A stretch of DNA of 64,000 nucleotides from Pseudomonas nabeulensis (GTDB lineage Bacteria > Pseudomonadota > Gammaproteobacteria > Pseudomonadales > Pseudomonadaceae): positions 1 to 64,000 of the forward strand of contig NZ_QUZT01000019.1 of NCBI RefSeq assembly GCF_004682045.1. Reading direction: 5' to 3'. Below the pieces are notes generated by a model that did no database searches, was not told where the DNA came from, and saw only the letters and a program-made list of their open reading frames with translations. Shown one piece after another: positions 1 to 7,996 of the stretch. The position numbers and the translations under genes were made by a program. How positions within the stretch are numbered: position 1 is the first letter of the stretch; the number at the start of each line of letters is the position of its first letter.

Positions 1-584
1 TGTCTGCCTTCGCCGGTGGTGACGCCGCCCTGTACGGCCCGACCGCGCCAAAAGGTTCGAGCTTCGTACGGGTCTACAACGCCAGCAACCAGGAAGTGAG
101 CGCCACCGTTGGCGCCACCAACCTGAGCGATGTTGCGCCACTGGCCAGCAGCGATTTCAGCTTTATGCCCGGCGGTGACTACAGCGCCAAGATCGGCAGC
201 CAGACCGTGCCGGTCAAACTTGCCGCCGACCACTACTACACCCTGGTCAACAGCGGCAGCGGTCAGCCTCAACTGATCGAAGAACCGCCGTTCAAGAACA
301 AACAGAAGTCCCTGGTACGCGTGCAGAACCTCAGCGACAAGGCCCTGACCTTGAAGACCGCTGATGGCAAGACCGACGTGGTCAAGTCGGTCGCCGCCAA
401 GGGCCGTGGCGAGCGTGAAATCAACCCGGTGAAGGTAAGCCTGGCGTTGTATGACGGTGACAAGAAAGTCGGCGATGTGAAGCCGGTTGCTTTGGAACGT
501 GGTGAAGCGGCGGTGCTGTACGTGACGGGCTCCGGTTCGAGCCTGTCGCCGGTCTGGGTGAAACGCCCGGTGTCGACCCGCTGA
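1..584 (+). CDS. algF: Alginate O-acetylation protein AlgF (5' end outside the window)
   Basis: AlgF is a periplasmic protein needed, with AlgI and AlgJ, to acetylate alginate. The reading frame is open from base 3, so the gene starts upstream; 193 residues are visible. The first residues, AFAGGDAALYGPTAPKGSS, look like the start of the mature protein, so only the signal peptide and a few residues should be missing. The product is a small beta-rich secreted protein without cysteines or membrane segments. It is followed 73 bp later by algA, the order found at the end of alginate operons in pseudomonads. Identity rests on recalled family sequence plus this neighbour. Confidence 0.88.
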   Translation, partial: SAFAGGDAALYGPTAPKGSSFVRVYNASNQEVSATVGATNLSDVAPLASSDFSFMPGGDYSAKIGSQTVPVKLAADHYYTLVNSGSGQPQLIEEPPFKNKQKSLVRVQNLSDKALTLKTADGKTDVVKSVAAKGRGEREINPVKVSLALYDGDKKVGDVKPVALERGEAAVLYVTGSGSSLSPVWVKRPVSTR

Positions 585-603
585 TTAGCTTTTTCAACTT
601 GAG

Positions 604-625
604 GCCCGCCCCTGTCGGGGTGGGC
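604..625 (+). other. Intercistronic GC-rich hairpin between algF and algA
   Basis: Nine-base arms at 604-612 and 617-625 (one G-T pair) enclose a TGTC tetraloop. No T tract follows, so it is not a normal intrinsic terminator. It could stabilise the upstream mRNA end or tune expression of algA relative to algF. The pairing is seen; the role is inferred. Confidence 0.45.
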
Positions 626-657
626 TCTGACCCCAATCGATTCAAGGAGAAACACCC

Positions 658-2109
658 ATGATCCCAGTCATCCTTTCCGGTGGTAGCGGCTCCCGTCTTT
701 GGCCGTTGTCGCGTAAACAGTTCCCTAAGCAGTTCCTGGCCCTGACCGGCGAGCACACGCTGTTCCAGCAAACCCTGGAACGCCTGGTATTCGAAGGCAT
801 GGACACGCCGATTGTGGTCTGCAACAAGGACCACCGGTTCATCGTCAACGAGCAACTCAACGCCCGTAAGCTGGAAAGCCAACGCATCCTGATGGAACCG
901 TTTGGCCGCAACACCGCGCCGGCCGTGGCCCTCACCGCGATGATGCTGGTCAATGAAGGCCGCGACGAGCTGATGCTGGTGCTGCCGGCCGACCACGTGA
1001 TCGACGACCAGAAAGCCCTGCAACGTGCCCTGGCCCTGGCCACCGTGGCCGCCGAGCGCGGCGAGATGGTGCTGTTCGGCGTACCGGCCACCCGTCCGGA
1101 AACCGGCTACGGCTACATCAAGTCCACCGCCGATTCGCTGCTGCCCGAGGGCGTGAGCCGCGTCGAGCAGTTCGTGGAAAAACCCAATGAAAAACGCGCC
1201 GTCGAGTTCGTCAAAAGCGGCGGTTATTTCTGGAACAGCGGCATGTTCCTGTTCCGCGCGAGTCGCTTCCTCGAAGAGCTGAAAAAGCACGACCCGGACA
1301 TCTACGACACCTGCCTGCTGACCCTGGAGCGCAGCGAGCAGGATGCCGACACGGTGTCCTTCGACGAAGCGACGTTCGCCTGCTGCCCGGACAATTCCAT
1401 CGACTACGCCGTGATGGAAAAAACCCAACGCGCCTGCGTGGTGCCGCTGAGCGCCGGTTGGAGCGACGTGGGTTGCTGGGCGTCGCTGTGGGCGGTCAAC
1501 GATAAAGACGCCGACGGCAACGTCACCAAGGGCGACGTGGTGGTGCAGGACAGCAAGAACTGCATGATCCACGGCAACGGCAAGCTGGTGTCGGTGATCG
1601 GCCTGGAAAACATCGTGGTGGTGGAAACCAAGGACGCGATGATGATTGCTCACAAGGACAAGGTCCAGGGCGTCAAGCAGATGGTCAACACCCTCAACGA
1701 ACAGGGCCGCAGCGAGACCCAGAACCACTGCGAAGTCTATCGTCCGTGGGGCTCCTACGACTCGGTGGACATGGGCGGGCGCTTCCAGGTCAAGCACATC
1801 TCGGTCAAGCCGGGTGCGTGCCTGTCGCTGCAAATGCACCACCACCGCGCCGAACACTGGATCGTGGTCAGCGGCACCGCCGAAGTGACCTGCGACGAGA
1901 ACGTGTTCCTGCTCTGCGAGAACCAGTCCACCTACATCCCAATTGCCTCGGTGCACCGCCTGCGCAACCCGGGCAAGATCCCGTTGGAGATCATCGAAGT
2001 GCAATCGGGCAGCTATTTGGGCGAAGACGATATCGAGCGGTTTGAAGATATCTACGGTCGTTCGACGCCGGTTGAGCGTGGGGTTTCGGTGAAAACTATC
2101 GCGCAGTAA
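658..2109 (+). CDS. algA: Mannose-1-phosphate guanylyltransferase / mannose-6-phosphate isomerase
   Basis: This bifunctional cytoplasmic enzyme makes mannose-6-phosphate from fructose-6-phosphate and, in a later step, GDP-mannose from mannose-1-phosphate, the precursor route to alginate. At 483 residues it has full family length. The nucleotidyltransferase signature GGSGSRLWPLSR lies at about residues 8-19 and FVEKP at about 172-176. The C-terminal cupin-type isomerase domain shows QMHHHRAEHW near residue 391, whose histidines and glutamate are the expected metal ligands. AAGGAG at 644-649 sits 8 bases before the ATG. It is the last gene of the alginate operon, followed by a strong terminator. 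Confidence 0.97.
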   Translation: MIPVILSGGSGSRLWPLSRKQFPKQFLALTGEHTLFQQTLERLVFEGMDTPIVVCNKDHRFIVNEQLNARKLESQRILMEPFGRNTAPAVALTAMMLVNEGRDELMLVLPADHVIDDQKALQRALALATVAAERGEMVLFGVPATRPETGYGYIKSTADSLLPEGVSRVEQFVEKPNEKRAVEFVKSGGYFWNSGMFLFRASRFLEELKKHDPDIYDTCLLTLERSEQDADTVSFDEATFACCPDNSIDYAVMEKTQRACVVPLSAGWSDVGCWASLWAVNDKDADGNVTKGDVVVQDSKNCMIHGNGKLVSVIGLENIVVVETKDAMMIAHKDKVQGVKQMVNTLNEQGRSETQNHCEVYRPWGSYDSVDMGGRFQVKHISVKPGACLSLQMHHHRAEHWIVVSGTAEVTCDENVFLLCENQSTYIPIASVHRLRNPGKIPLEIIEVQSGSYLGEDDIERFEDIYGRSTPVERGVSVKTIAQ

Positions 2110-2122
2110 AACAGTCCTACAA

Positions 2123-2183
2123 GAAGCCCCCGTCCAGCCGACTGCGTCCCCTATCCGCAGCCGGTTGGGCGGGGGCTTTTTTT
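2123..2183 (+). terminator. Intrinsic terminator of the alginate operon
   Basis: A long GC-rich stem is formed by AGCCCCCG (from 2125) and GCGGGGGCT (ending about 2177), extended by inner pairings, and is followed by seven T residues. It lies 14 bp after the algA stop, so it should end the alginate transcript. Confidence 0.88.
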
Positions 2184-2203
2184 GGATTTGTGCTGACTTT
2201 AAA

Positions 2204-2286
2204 GGCCTCATCGGGGGCAAGCCCCCTCCCACATTTGAATGTATTCACAAATCAAAGGTGGGAGGGGGCTTGCCCCCGATGAGGCC
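2204..2286. repeat. REPIN, GI-type (canonical pair)
   Basis: Two REP sequences in inverted orientation form a perfect 29-bp inverted repeat (2204-2232 and 2258-2286) around a 25-base AT-rich centre. Each arm holds GTGGGAGGGGGCTTGCCCCC or its complement. This is the commonest intergenic REP class in P. fluorescens. It sits between the algA terminator and the next gene. Confidence 0.9.
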
Positions 2287-2357
2287 CGCCAGAACACCGG
2301 ATAGTCAACCTGCCTCCCTCACAGTAGGATGGTTCATCCATTCGCGAGGCTCTCTCC

Positions 2358-2822
2358 ATGTTCTTCGGCGTTCTCCTGATCATCACCTGGCTGATCCTGC
2401 TGCTGCGCTACCCCGCCAAAGCCCTGCCCGTATCCCTCGCCGCTGCCGTAGGCCTGGGTTTCGTGGCAATCTGGGTGGTGTGGCTGGACAACCGCGAGGC
2501 CTCGCAGCTGGCGCGCCTGGAACTGCGCATCACCTACGCCCCGCAGGAATGCCCCGCCGACCGCCCGCTGAAACTGGTCCTTAACAACGGCAACGACGTA
2601 CCGCTGACCGAACTGCGCTGGCGTGTCGCCGCCTATGCACCGGGCGACACCGTCAACCTGGCCGACAACGTCTACGCCGCCCCGCGCTATCGCGGCCCCG
2701 GCGAGCTACAGGCCGGCGCCACCTGGGAAGACTGCCTGCCCACACCGCCATTACGCCCCGGCTACCGCCCACAAACCCTGGAATTTCGTGCCGAACACCT
2801 GCAAGGTGGCTTCTCGGACTGA
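2358..2822 (+). CDS. Small membrane-anchored protein of unknown function
   Basis: The 154-residue product begins with a hydrophobic stretch (about residues 2-18) and a second one (about 25-44), then a soluble domain of about 105 residues with two cysteines (PQEC and EDCLP) that could form a disulfide if the domain is periplasmic. The soluble part resembles an immunoglobulin-like beta fold by its alternating pattern; this is an impression, not a recognised family. Similar pseudomonad proteins are sometimes labelled multidrug transporter, but two segments and 154 residues do not support a transporter. The next gene starts 14 bp after its stop, so they are probably co-transcribed. Confidence 0.7.
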   Translation: MFFGVLLIITWLILLLRYPAKALPVSLAAAVGLGFVAIWVVWLDNREASQLARLELRITYAPQECPADRPLKLVLNNGNDVPLTELRWRVAAYAPGDTVNLADNVYAAPRYRGPGELQAGATWEDCLPTPPLRPGYRPQTLEFRAEHLQGGFSD

Positions 2823-2836
2823 CAAAGGACTGCCCC

Positions 2837-3649
2837 ATGCCCAACGTACTCATCACCGGCTGCTCCAGTGGCATCGGCCGCGCATTGGCTGACGCCTTCA
2901 AAGCCGCCGGCCACAGCGTGTGGGCCAGCGCCCGCCGTCCGGAGGATGTCGCCGCCCTCGCCGCTGCCGGTTTTAACGCGGTCGAACTGGACGTCAACGA
3001 CAGCACCGCCCTGCAACGCCTGGCCGAACAACTGGGCGAGTTGGACGTGCTGATCAACAACGCTGGATACGGCGCTATGGGCCCATTGCTCGACGGCGGC
3101 ACCGAAGCCATGCAACGCCAATTCGAAACCAACGTGTTCTCCATCGTCGGCGTGACCCAGGCACTGTTCCCGGCCCTGCGCCGCAGCAAAGGGTTGGTGG
3201 TGAATATCGGCAGTGTTTCCGGGGTGCTGGTCACGCCGTTTGCCGGCGCCTACTGCGCATCCAAAGCCGCCGTGCATGCGTTGAGTGACGCCTTGCGTAT
3301 GGAGTTGGCACCGTTTGGCGTGCGGGTGATGGAAGTACAACCGGGGGCGATAGACACAAGCTTCGCGAAAAACGCCGGCGCGCAAGCCGAATTACTGATC
3401 AGCGAAAAATCCCCCTGGTGGCCGCTGCGCGAAGGCATCCGCGCGCGCTCCCAGGCCTCGCAGGACAATCCGACGCCGGCGAGCCAGTTTGCCGAGCAAG
3501 TGCTCAAGGGCGTGCAACAAGCGACACCGCCGCGCCTGTTGCGCGCGGGGAATGGCAGCCGGGCACTGCCGTTGATGGCGGCTCTGTTGCCCAAGGGGTT
3601 GCTGGAGACGGTGTTGAAGAAACGATTCGGGTTGGGTGGCTCGCTCTAG
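2837..3649 (+). CDS. Short-chain dehydrogenase/reductase (SDR) family oxidoreductase
   Basis: A cytoplasmic NAD(P)-dependent oxidoreductase of classical SDR type, 270 residues. The Rossmann motif TGCSSGIG is at about residues 7-14, NNAG at about 74-77, and the catalytic Ser, Tyr and Lys are visible in NIGSVSG and YCASK (about 120-156). The residue pattern SARRPED after the second strand suggests NADP(H). The substrate cannot be deduced. Its stop codon overlaps the stop of the convergent LysR gene (3646-3649), leaving no room for a separate terminator. Confidence 0.9.
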   Translation: MPNVLITGCSSGIGRALADAFKAAGHSVWASARRPEDVAALAAAGFNAVELDVNDSTALQRLAEQLGELDVLINNAGYGAMGPLLDGGTEAMQRQFETNVFSIVGVTQALFPALRRSKGLVVNIGSVSGVLVTPFAGAYCASKAAVHALSDALRMELAPFGVRVMEVQPGAIDTSFAKNAGAQAELLISEKSPWWPLREGIRARSQASQDNPTPASQFAEQVLKGVQQATPPRLLRAGNGSRALPLMAALLPKGLLETVLKKRFGLGGSL

Positions 3650-4503
3650 CCTTTCATAAAATCAATAAACGCCCGCACCTTCATCGGTAAATGTCGGGTA
3701 TCCGGATACATTCCATAGATCCCTTGAGGCGCAAAGCGATGATCCGGCAAAAGGCGCACCAAGCGCCCGGCGTCCAGATCGTCCTGCACCAACCATTGGG
3801 GCAACACCGCCGCCCCCTGGCCACGCACGGCAAAGGCCTGGAGAACGGCCGCACTGTCCGCCACTAGCGCGGTTGGACCGGTGCGGTATTGATGCACCTC
3901 CCCCGCCGGGTCGGTCACGCTCAATTCCGTCAAGCGTCCGTGCCCGAGCGCGGGCACCGCCGCCAACTCATCCAGCGTGCGTGCCTGGGTTAAGCCCGGT
4001 GCCGCCACCGCGTAAACCTCGTAGGTCGACAGCTGCACCGCACGGTGGGTGGAGTCGATCAGCCGTCCCAAGCGAATCGCCACGTCAAAGCGTTCGGAGA
4101 TCAAGTCGGCATGGGTGGAGGATGTGGATAAGTGAATATTCAGGTCCGGATGCAGGCGGCGAAAGGCCTCCACCGCCGGAGCGACCACGGCCAATGCATA
4201 TTCCACTGTGGTGGTAATACGTAACGTGCCTTTGAGCTGGGCGTGCTCTGAGCGCGCCTCCTCTACCGCCAGTCGCGCCTCTTCGAGCATGCGTGTGCAG
4301 CGCAGATAGAAGCGCTCGCCTGCGTCGGTCAGCGCCAGTTGGCGGGTGTTGCGGGTCAGCAACGTCACACCCAGCTCCGCCTCCAGGCGCTTGAGATTGA
4401 AGCTGACCACGGCACGGGTTTGGCCCAGCAGGTCGGCGGCGGCGGTCAGCGAGCCGGCCTCGACCACGGCTTTGAAGGTGTCGAATCGGTCCAGGCTGAC
4501 CAT
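3646..4503 (-). CDS. LysR-family transcriptional regulator
   Basis: The 285-residue product has an N-terminal winged helix-turn-helix (about residues 1-60, with AAADLLGQTRAVVSFNLKRL) and a periplasmic-binding-protein-like effector domain after residue 90. ATG at 4503 is preferred over TTG at 4509, because AGGAG lies 10 bases from the ATG and only 4 from the TTG. It is divergent from an MFS exporter gene 111 bp away, the usual arrangement for a LysR protein and its target. A 10-bp inverted repeat lies directly upstream of its ribosome binding site. The inducer is unknown. Confidence 0.92.
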   Translation of the reverse strand: MVSLDRFDTFKAVVEAGSLTAAADLLGQTRAVVSFNLKRLEAELGVTLLTRNTRQLALTDAGERFYLRCTRMLEEARLAVEEARSEHAQLKGTLRITTTVEYALAVVAPAVEAFRRLHPDLNIHLSTSSTHADLISERFDVAIRLGRLIDSTHRAVQLSTYEVYAVAAPGLTQARTLDELAAVPALGHGRLTELSVTDPAGEVHQYRTGPTALVADSAAVLQAFAVRGQGAAVLPQWLVQDDLDAGRLVRLLPDHRFAPQGIYGMYPDTRHLPMKVRAFIDFMKG

Positions 4504-4517
4504 GGGCAACCCACTCC

Positions 4518-4540
4518 TTTGTCAAAATATTTTTGACAAA
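4518..4540. promoter_or_regulatory. Inverted repeat, candidate LysR operator
   Basis: Perfect 10-bp arms TTTGTCAAAA (4518-4527) and TTTTGACAAA (4531-4540) surround a 3-base centre, between the lysR-type gene and the MFS gene. The repeat touches the regulator's Shine-Dalgarno sequence, which would suit autorepression. LysR sites are usually interrupted dyads of T-N11-A type, and this dyad satisfies that. The symmetry is seen; regulator assignment is inferred from position. Confidence 0.55.
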
Positions 4541-4614
4541 CTAACAGGCAAACCGGCGTAGCCCAAACCCTTTCCCCGGCCTACCCTGCCCACCTCATTC
4601 GCAGGATTGCGTTC

Positions 4615-5796
4615 ATGGCCTACCGCTCGAAAATCGCCTGGATCTTTTTACTCGGCTTCGCCCTGGACCTGGTGAACATGTTTGTCGCCACCGTCGCCTA
4701 CCCGGATATCGCCCGCGAGCTACACGCCTCGGTTACGCAATTGGCGTGGATCAGCAACGCCTACATGCTCGGCCTCACGCTGATCATTCCGTTCAGCGTC
4801 TGGCTGGCGGCGCAGATGGGTGAGCGCACACTGATCGCAGCCAGCCTGTTGCTGTTCGCCGGGGCGTCGGTGATGGTGGGCCAGGCGAGTTCGATTGAAA
4901 CGCTGATCGGCTGGCGCGGCCTGCAAGGGCTGGGTGGTGGTTTGCTGATTCCCGTGGGGCAGGCGATGGCTTATCGGCACTTTCCCGCGACTGAGCGCAG
5001 CCAACTGACGGCGCGAGTGATGTCGGTGGCGTTGCTGGTGCCGGCGCTATCCCCGGCCTTGGGCGGGCTGATGGTCGACAGCGTGTCCTGGCGCTGGATC
5101 TTCTACGCCAACCTGCCGCCGGCCTTGATCACCCTGTTGCTGGCGCTGCTGTGGATAAAACCGGATGCACCCACGACCCTGCGCCCGGCCTTGGAGGTGG
5201 GCAGTATTTTCCAGCAGATTCGCAGCCCGATGTTGCGCGTGGCGATGCTGGTCTATCTGTTCATCCCCGGCGTGTTCATCGGCACCAGCCTGATCGCCAT
5301 CCTCTACCTGCGCGGCCTTGGCTATGACGCAACCCGGACCGGCGCGCTGATGCTGCCGTGGGCACTCGCGTCGGCGCTGGCGATTTTTATCAGCAAAAAA
5401 TTCTTCAACCGCAGCGGTCCGAAGCCGTTGCTGCTGGCCGGCATGGCGCTGCAATGTGTGGGTATTCTGTTGCTCAACCAAGAATTGGTCATTCCTGCCT
5501 ACGTCCTGATGGGCCTGGGCGGCAGCCTGTGCAGCAGCACCGCGCAGACCCTGGCATTTCTGGATATCCCCGCCGACCGCATGGGTCACGCCAGCGCCTT
5601 GTGGAATATCAATCGCCAGCTCAGTTTTTGCCTGGGTGCGGCGGCGCTCAGTGGGCTATTGTCGGCCTTGGATTCCTTCGCCATCACCTTCACGATGGCG
5701 GCAGCCCTGACACTGCTGCCTCTTTTCGCGGTGCTGCGCCTGGATACTTCCAGGGTACGCACGCTGCTTCACCCTGCCAGCGAGCCACAACGATGA
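4615..5796 (+). CDS. MFS transporter, DHA2 (EmrB/QacA)-like drug exporter
   Basis: A 393-residue inner-membrane protein with about 12 hydrophobic segments. The N-terminal half resembles EmrB/QacA proteins: the FALDLVNMFVATVAYPDI region in the first helix, WISNAYMLGL in the second, RGLQGLGGGLLIPVGQA in the fourth, and the antiporter motif-C region ALSPALGGLM in the fifth. It should export a toxic compound in exchange for protons. It is divergent from a LysR gene and overlaps the next gene by ATGA, so the two are translationally coupled. The substrate is unknown. Confidence 0.88.
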   Translation: MAYRSKIAWIFLLGFALDLVNMFVATVAYPDIARELHASVTQLAWISNAYMLGLTLIIPFSVWLAAQMGERTLIAASLLLFAGASVMVGQASSIETLIGWRGLQGLGGGLLIPVGQAMAYRHFPATERSQLTARVMSVALLVPALSPALGGLMVDSVSWRWIFYANLPPALITLLLALLWIKPDAPTTLRPALEVGSIFQQIRSPMLRVAMLVYLFIPGVFIGTSLIAILYLRGLGYDATRTGALMLPWALASALAIFISKKFFNRSGPKPLLLAGMALQCVGILLLNQELVIPAYVLMGLGGSLCSSTAQTLAFLDIPADRMGHASALWNINRQLSFCLGAAALSGLLSALDSFAITFTMAAALTLLPLFAVLRLDTSRVRTLLHPASEPQR

Positions 5797-6194
5797 TCGA
5801 CTACAGCGATTTTTTTGAAGAAGTGATCCAGACCCACGTCGAGATCGAACAATGGTTTGCCGGGGTTGCGCCTGAGGGCACCTTGCAAAACCTGCTTGCG
5901 CGCTTTTCCCCGGAATTCAGCATGGTCGCCCCGGCGACGGGTGCACGGGTGAATACAGCCGGAGTGAATGCGCTGTTTACACGCCTGGGCGGCATGCGCC
6001 CGGGATTGAAAATCACCCTGAGCGAAATGACCGGGATCGACCGGCACGCACGCGGGGCGACGGTGACCTACCGCGAGCATCAAGTGGATGACAGCGGCAC
6101 CCAGACGGACCGCCGCGCCACCGTGATATTCGAGAAACAGGCCAGCGGTGCGCTGCTTTGGCGGCATCTGCACGAAACCTTCATCAAGGCCTGA
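5793..6194 (+). CDS. NTF2-like (DUF4440/SnoaL-type) small protein
   Basis: A 133-residue soluble protein starting at the ATG that overlaps the transporter stop codon (ATGA at 5793-5796). The layout, an N-terminal helix with HVEIEQWFAG, then FSPEFSMVAP and a C-terminal strand set ending LLWRHLHETFI, matches cone-shaped NTF2-like proteins, which bind small hydrophobic ligands or act as isomerases or hydrolases. No catalytic dyad can be assigned by eye. Coupling to the exporter suggests it handles the same compound. Confidence 0.75.
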   Translation: MIDYSDFFEEVIQTHVEIEQWFAGVAPEGTLQNLLARFSPEFSMVAPATGARVNTAGVNALFTRLGGMRPGLKITLSEMTGIDRHARGATVTYREHQVDDSGTQTDRRATVIFEKQASGALLWRHLHETFIKA

Positions 6195-6208
6195 CGCAGT
6201 TGAACAAT

Positions 6209-6310
6209 GTGGGAGGGGCGGTGCGACGATTCGACTTGCCCCCGATAGCGGTGGGTCAGTCAGCATATTTGTGACTGATACACCGCTATCGGGAGCAAGC
6301 TCCCTCCCAC
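6209..6310. repeat. REPIN, GI-type with one variant arm
   Basis: The left REP arm (6209-6248) is GTGGGAGGGG followed by the 16-base block CGGTGCGACGATTCGA and then CTTGCCCCC, so it is 15 bases longer than the normal arm. The right arm, ending at 6310, has GGGAGCAAGCTCCC, a mixed GI/GIII form. The centre is itself an inverted repeat built on GATAGCGGTG. It fills most of the gap before the next gene. Confidence 0.85.
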
Positions 6311-6430
6311 CTTTTAGTTTTGTGGTTAGCCCGTCAGGTCAGGTCCTACAAGAAACAGCGAACGGCCTGACATCATTTCAAGAAATCAATCCTCAGGCTC
6401 TTTCACCTCTGTCTATTCACAGGTGAAAGG

Positions 6431-6898
6431 ATGCCCAGCAACTTCCTGCAAAGCGGTGTGCCGGATGCGCACACCACAACCCGGCAACGACTGACCAACC
6501 TGCTGGACCTGCCCAAGCTCTACCAAACCATTGACGCCGACCCGGCTATTGCCGGGGCTGGGGTGGTGCATATCGGCAGTGATTATCAAGTGACGGTGCT
6601 GAGAGAGTTTGTGCCGTTGTGCAGCATCAGCCCCAAGCGAGTGCCGCTTTTGCGGTCGCTGGCAGCGGCCGGGTTTCGATCAGGGCCTGTATTGCTCGTA
6701 GTCGTGGCCACCCTGAACGCTATGCTTGCGGCGGACTACCTGGGGAACCACCCCGTCACGATGTTTGCGGTATTCCCTCTGTTCCAATCCTTGGCCTGCC
6801 TGCTGATGCTTAATACACGGAACCACCGGCGCTTTGTCAGCATGCTGCGGGTCAGGCGTCGACGTAAAACCAGAGTCGCCGAGTCGTTCATTCACTGA
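6431..6898 (+). CDS. Hypothetical membrane protein between two REPINs
   Basis: The 155-residue product is not recognised. Residues 1-75 are soluble and include a repeated acidic and aliphatic pattern (TIDADPAIAGAGVVHIG). Two hydrophobic segments follow (about 84-105 and 109-127), then a very basic tail (RVRRRRKTRV) that would stay in the cytoplasm. AGG at 6421-6423, in AGGTG, lies 7 bases before the ATG. GC content matches the host. With REPINs on both sides it has no obvious operon partners. Confidence 0.55.
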   Translation: MPSNFLQSGVPDAHTTTRQRLTNLLDLPKLYQTIDADPAIAGAGVVHIGSDYQVTVLREFVPLCSISPKRVPLLRSLAAAGFRSGPVLLVVVATLNAMLAADYLGNHPVTMFAVFPLFQSLACLLMLNTRNHRRFVSMLRVRRRRKTRVAESFIH

Positions 6899-6937
6899 AA
6901 CGACATACTACGACCGAACTACCAACAAAGATCAAAT

Positions 6938-7121
6938 GTGGGAGGGGGCTTGCCCTAATGCCAGTCAGTTAAGAAGTAGCAAGCTCCCTCGCCACAAGTA
7001 CGGTGTTTGCCCTTAACTGACTGGCATTAGGGCTTGCCCCCGATAGCGGTGGGTCAGTCAGCATATTTGTTACTGATACACCGCCATCGGGGGCAAGTCG
7101 AATCGTCGCACCGCCCCTCCC
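6938..7121. repeat. REPIN, GI-type, interrupted by a MITE-like insert
   Basis: The outer arms are a canonical REP beginning at 6938 and a variant REP (16-base block present) ending at 7121. The left arm is split after GGGCTTGCCC by a 74-bp element; GGGCTTGCCC then repeats at 7030-7039 and the REPIN continues normally. Removing the insert and one copy of the 10 bases restores a standard REPIN. It separates two convergent genes. Confidence 0.85.
6956..7029. mobile_element. MITE-like element, 74 bp, with 18-bp terminal inverted repeats
   Basis: The ends TAATGCCAGTCAGTTAAG (6956-6973) and its exact complement (7012-7029) form perfect 18-bp terminal inverted repeats. They are flanked by a perfect 10-bp direct repeat GGGCTTGCCC (6946-6955 and 7030-7039). 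The 38-base interior contains half of a GIII-type REP, CAAGCTCCCTCGCCACA, and a tail AGTACGGTGTTTGC that reappears at 58909-58922. It codes for nothing. A mobile non-autonomous origin is inferred from the ends and the target duplication; a GIII REP pair carrying extra termini is an alternative view. Confidence 0.6.
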
Positions 7122-7125
7122 ACAT

Positions 7126-7986
7126 TTAGTTCTGGGTTTGGTTCACGATAACGGTGCAGGTAATACCGGCCGCCAACAACACTCCTTCCGGCACTTCATC
7201 AATATGAATCCGCACCGGCACACGCTGGGCCAAGCGCACCCAGTTGAACGTCGGGTTCACATCCGCCACCAGCTCGCGGCTCTCGGGGTTGTCGCGGTCG
7301 TAGATGCCGCGCGAGATGCTTTCCACGTGGCCCTTGAGCGTTTCGCCGCTCATCAACTGCATATCGGCTTTGTCGCCCACTTTCACATGGGGCAATTTGG
7401 TTTCTTCGAAGAAGCCGTAGACCCAGAACGAGTTCATATCCACCACGGCCATTTTGGCCTCGCCAATGCGCGCATAGTCGCCGCGATGCACATTGAGGTT
7501 GGTGACGTAACCGTCCACCGCCGCCAGCACTTGGGTGCGTTTGAGGTTCAGCTCGGCCGCTTCCAGCTGCGCCTGCGCATGTTGGTAATCGGCGAGTGCC
7601 GAGTCGGCGATGTTGCTGGCGTCGTCGCGGTTCTCTTTGGAGATCACCAGGGCGTCGAGGTCGGCGCGGCGGTGGGCGTTGACCTTGCGCATTTCCCAGG
7701 TGGCTTTGCGCGAAGCCACCAACGATTGCGCTTGTTTGACGGCAATGCGGTAGTGCTCGGGATCGATCTGCATCAGCAGGTCGCCCTTTTTCACCAATTG
7801 GTTATCGCGTACGGGCACGTCGATGACTTCACCGGTCACGTCGGCGGCGACGTTGATGATGTCGGCGCGCACACGGCCGTCGCGGGTCCACGGGGTCTCC
7901 ATGTAGTGCACCCACAAGGTGCGGCCAATCCAGATTGCCAACGCCAGTACCAGCAGGGTGGCAAGCAGGCTGAAAAACTTTTTCAT
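7126..7986 (-). CDS. HlyD-family periplasmic adaptor of an AaeAB-like efflux pump
   Basis: A 286-residue membrane fusion protein with one N-terminal membrane segment (about residues 5-25), a split lipoyl domain (GEVIDVPVRDNQLVKKGDLL and VDGYVTNLNVHRGDYA), a short coiled-coil hairpin (about 80-150) and a C-terminal beta-barrel domain. It links an inner-membrane pump to an outer-membrane channel. It is the last gene of a four-gene minus-strand operon (outer membrane factor, FUSC pump, DUF1656 protein, adaptor), the aaeXAB-type layout known for export of aromatic carboxylic acids. Substrate is inferred from homology only. Confidence 0.9.
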   Translation of the reverse strand: MKKFFSLLATLLVLALAIWIGRTLWVHYMETPWTRDGRVRADIINVAADVTGEVIDVPVRDNQLVKKGDLLMQIDPEHYRIAVKQAQSLVASRKATWEMRKVNAHRRADLDALVISKENRDDASNIADSALADYQHAQAQLEAAELNLKRTQVLAAVDGYVTNLNVHRGDYARIGEAKMAVVDMNSFWVYGFFEETKLPHVKVGDKADMQLMSGETLKGHVESISRGIYDRDNPESRELVADVNPTFNWVRLAQRVPVRIHIDEVPEGVLLAAGITCTVIVNQTQN

Positions 7987-7996
7987 CAGGGCATTC

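Noticed and set aside
421..2232. Long minus-strand frame opposite algA (603 codons)
   Set aside because: It is a shadow frame of GC-rich codons in algA, with His/Gln/Val-rich low-complexity translation and no family resemblance. Similar long antisense frames opposite the RND permease (21944-23479), ftsZ, ftsI and the dehydrogenase were rejected for the same reason.
2358..2822. Multidrug transporter annotation for the 154-residue protein
   Set aside because: Only two membrane segments and a soluble domain are present; nothing in the sequence supports transport.
6148..6426. Plus-strand frame of 92 codons after the NTF2-like gene
   Set aside because: It runs through a REPIN and has no ribosome binding site; the translation reflects repeat sequence.
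2204..7121. CRISPR-like or tandem repeat array from the recurring GTGGGAGG sequences
   Set aside because: The copies are inverted pairs scattered between genes at irregular distances, with no regular spacers and no cas genes; they are REPINs.
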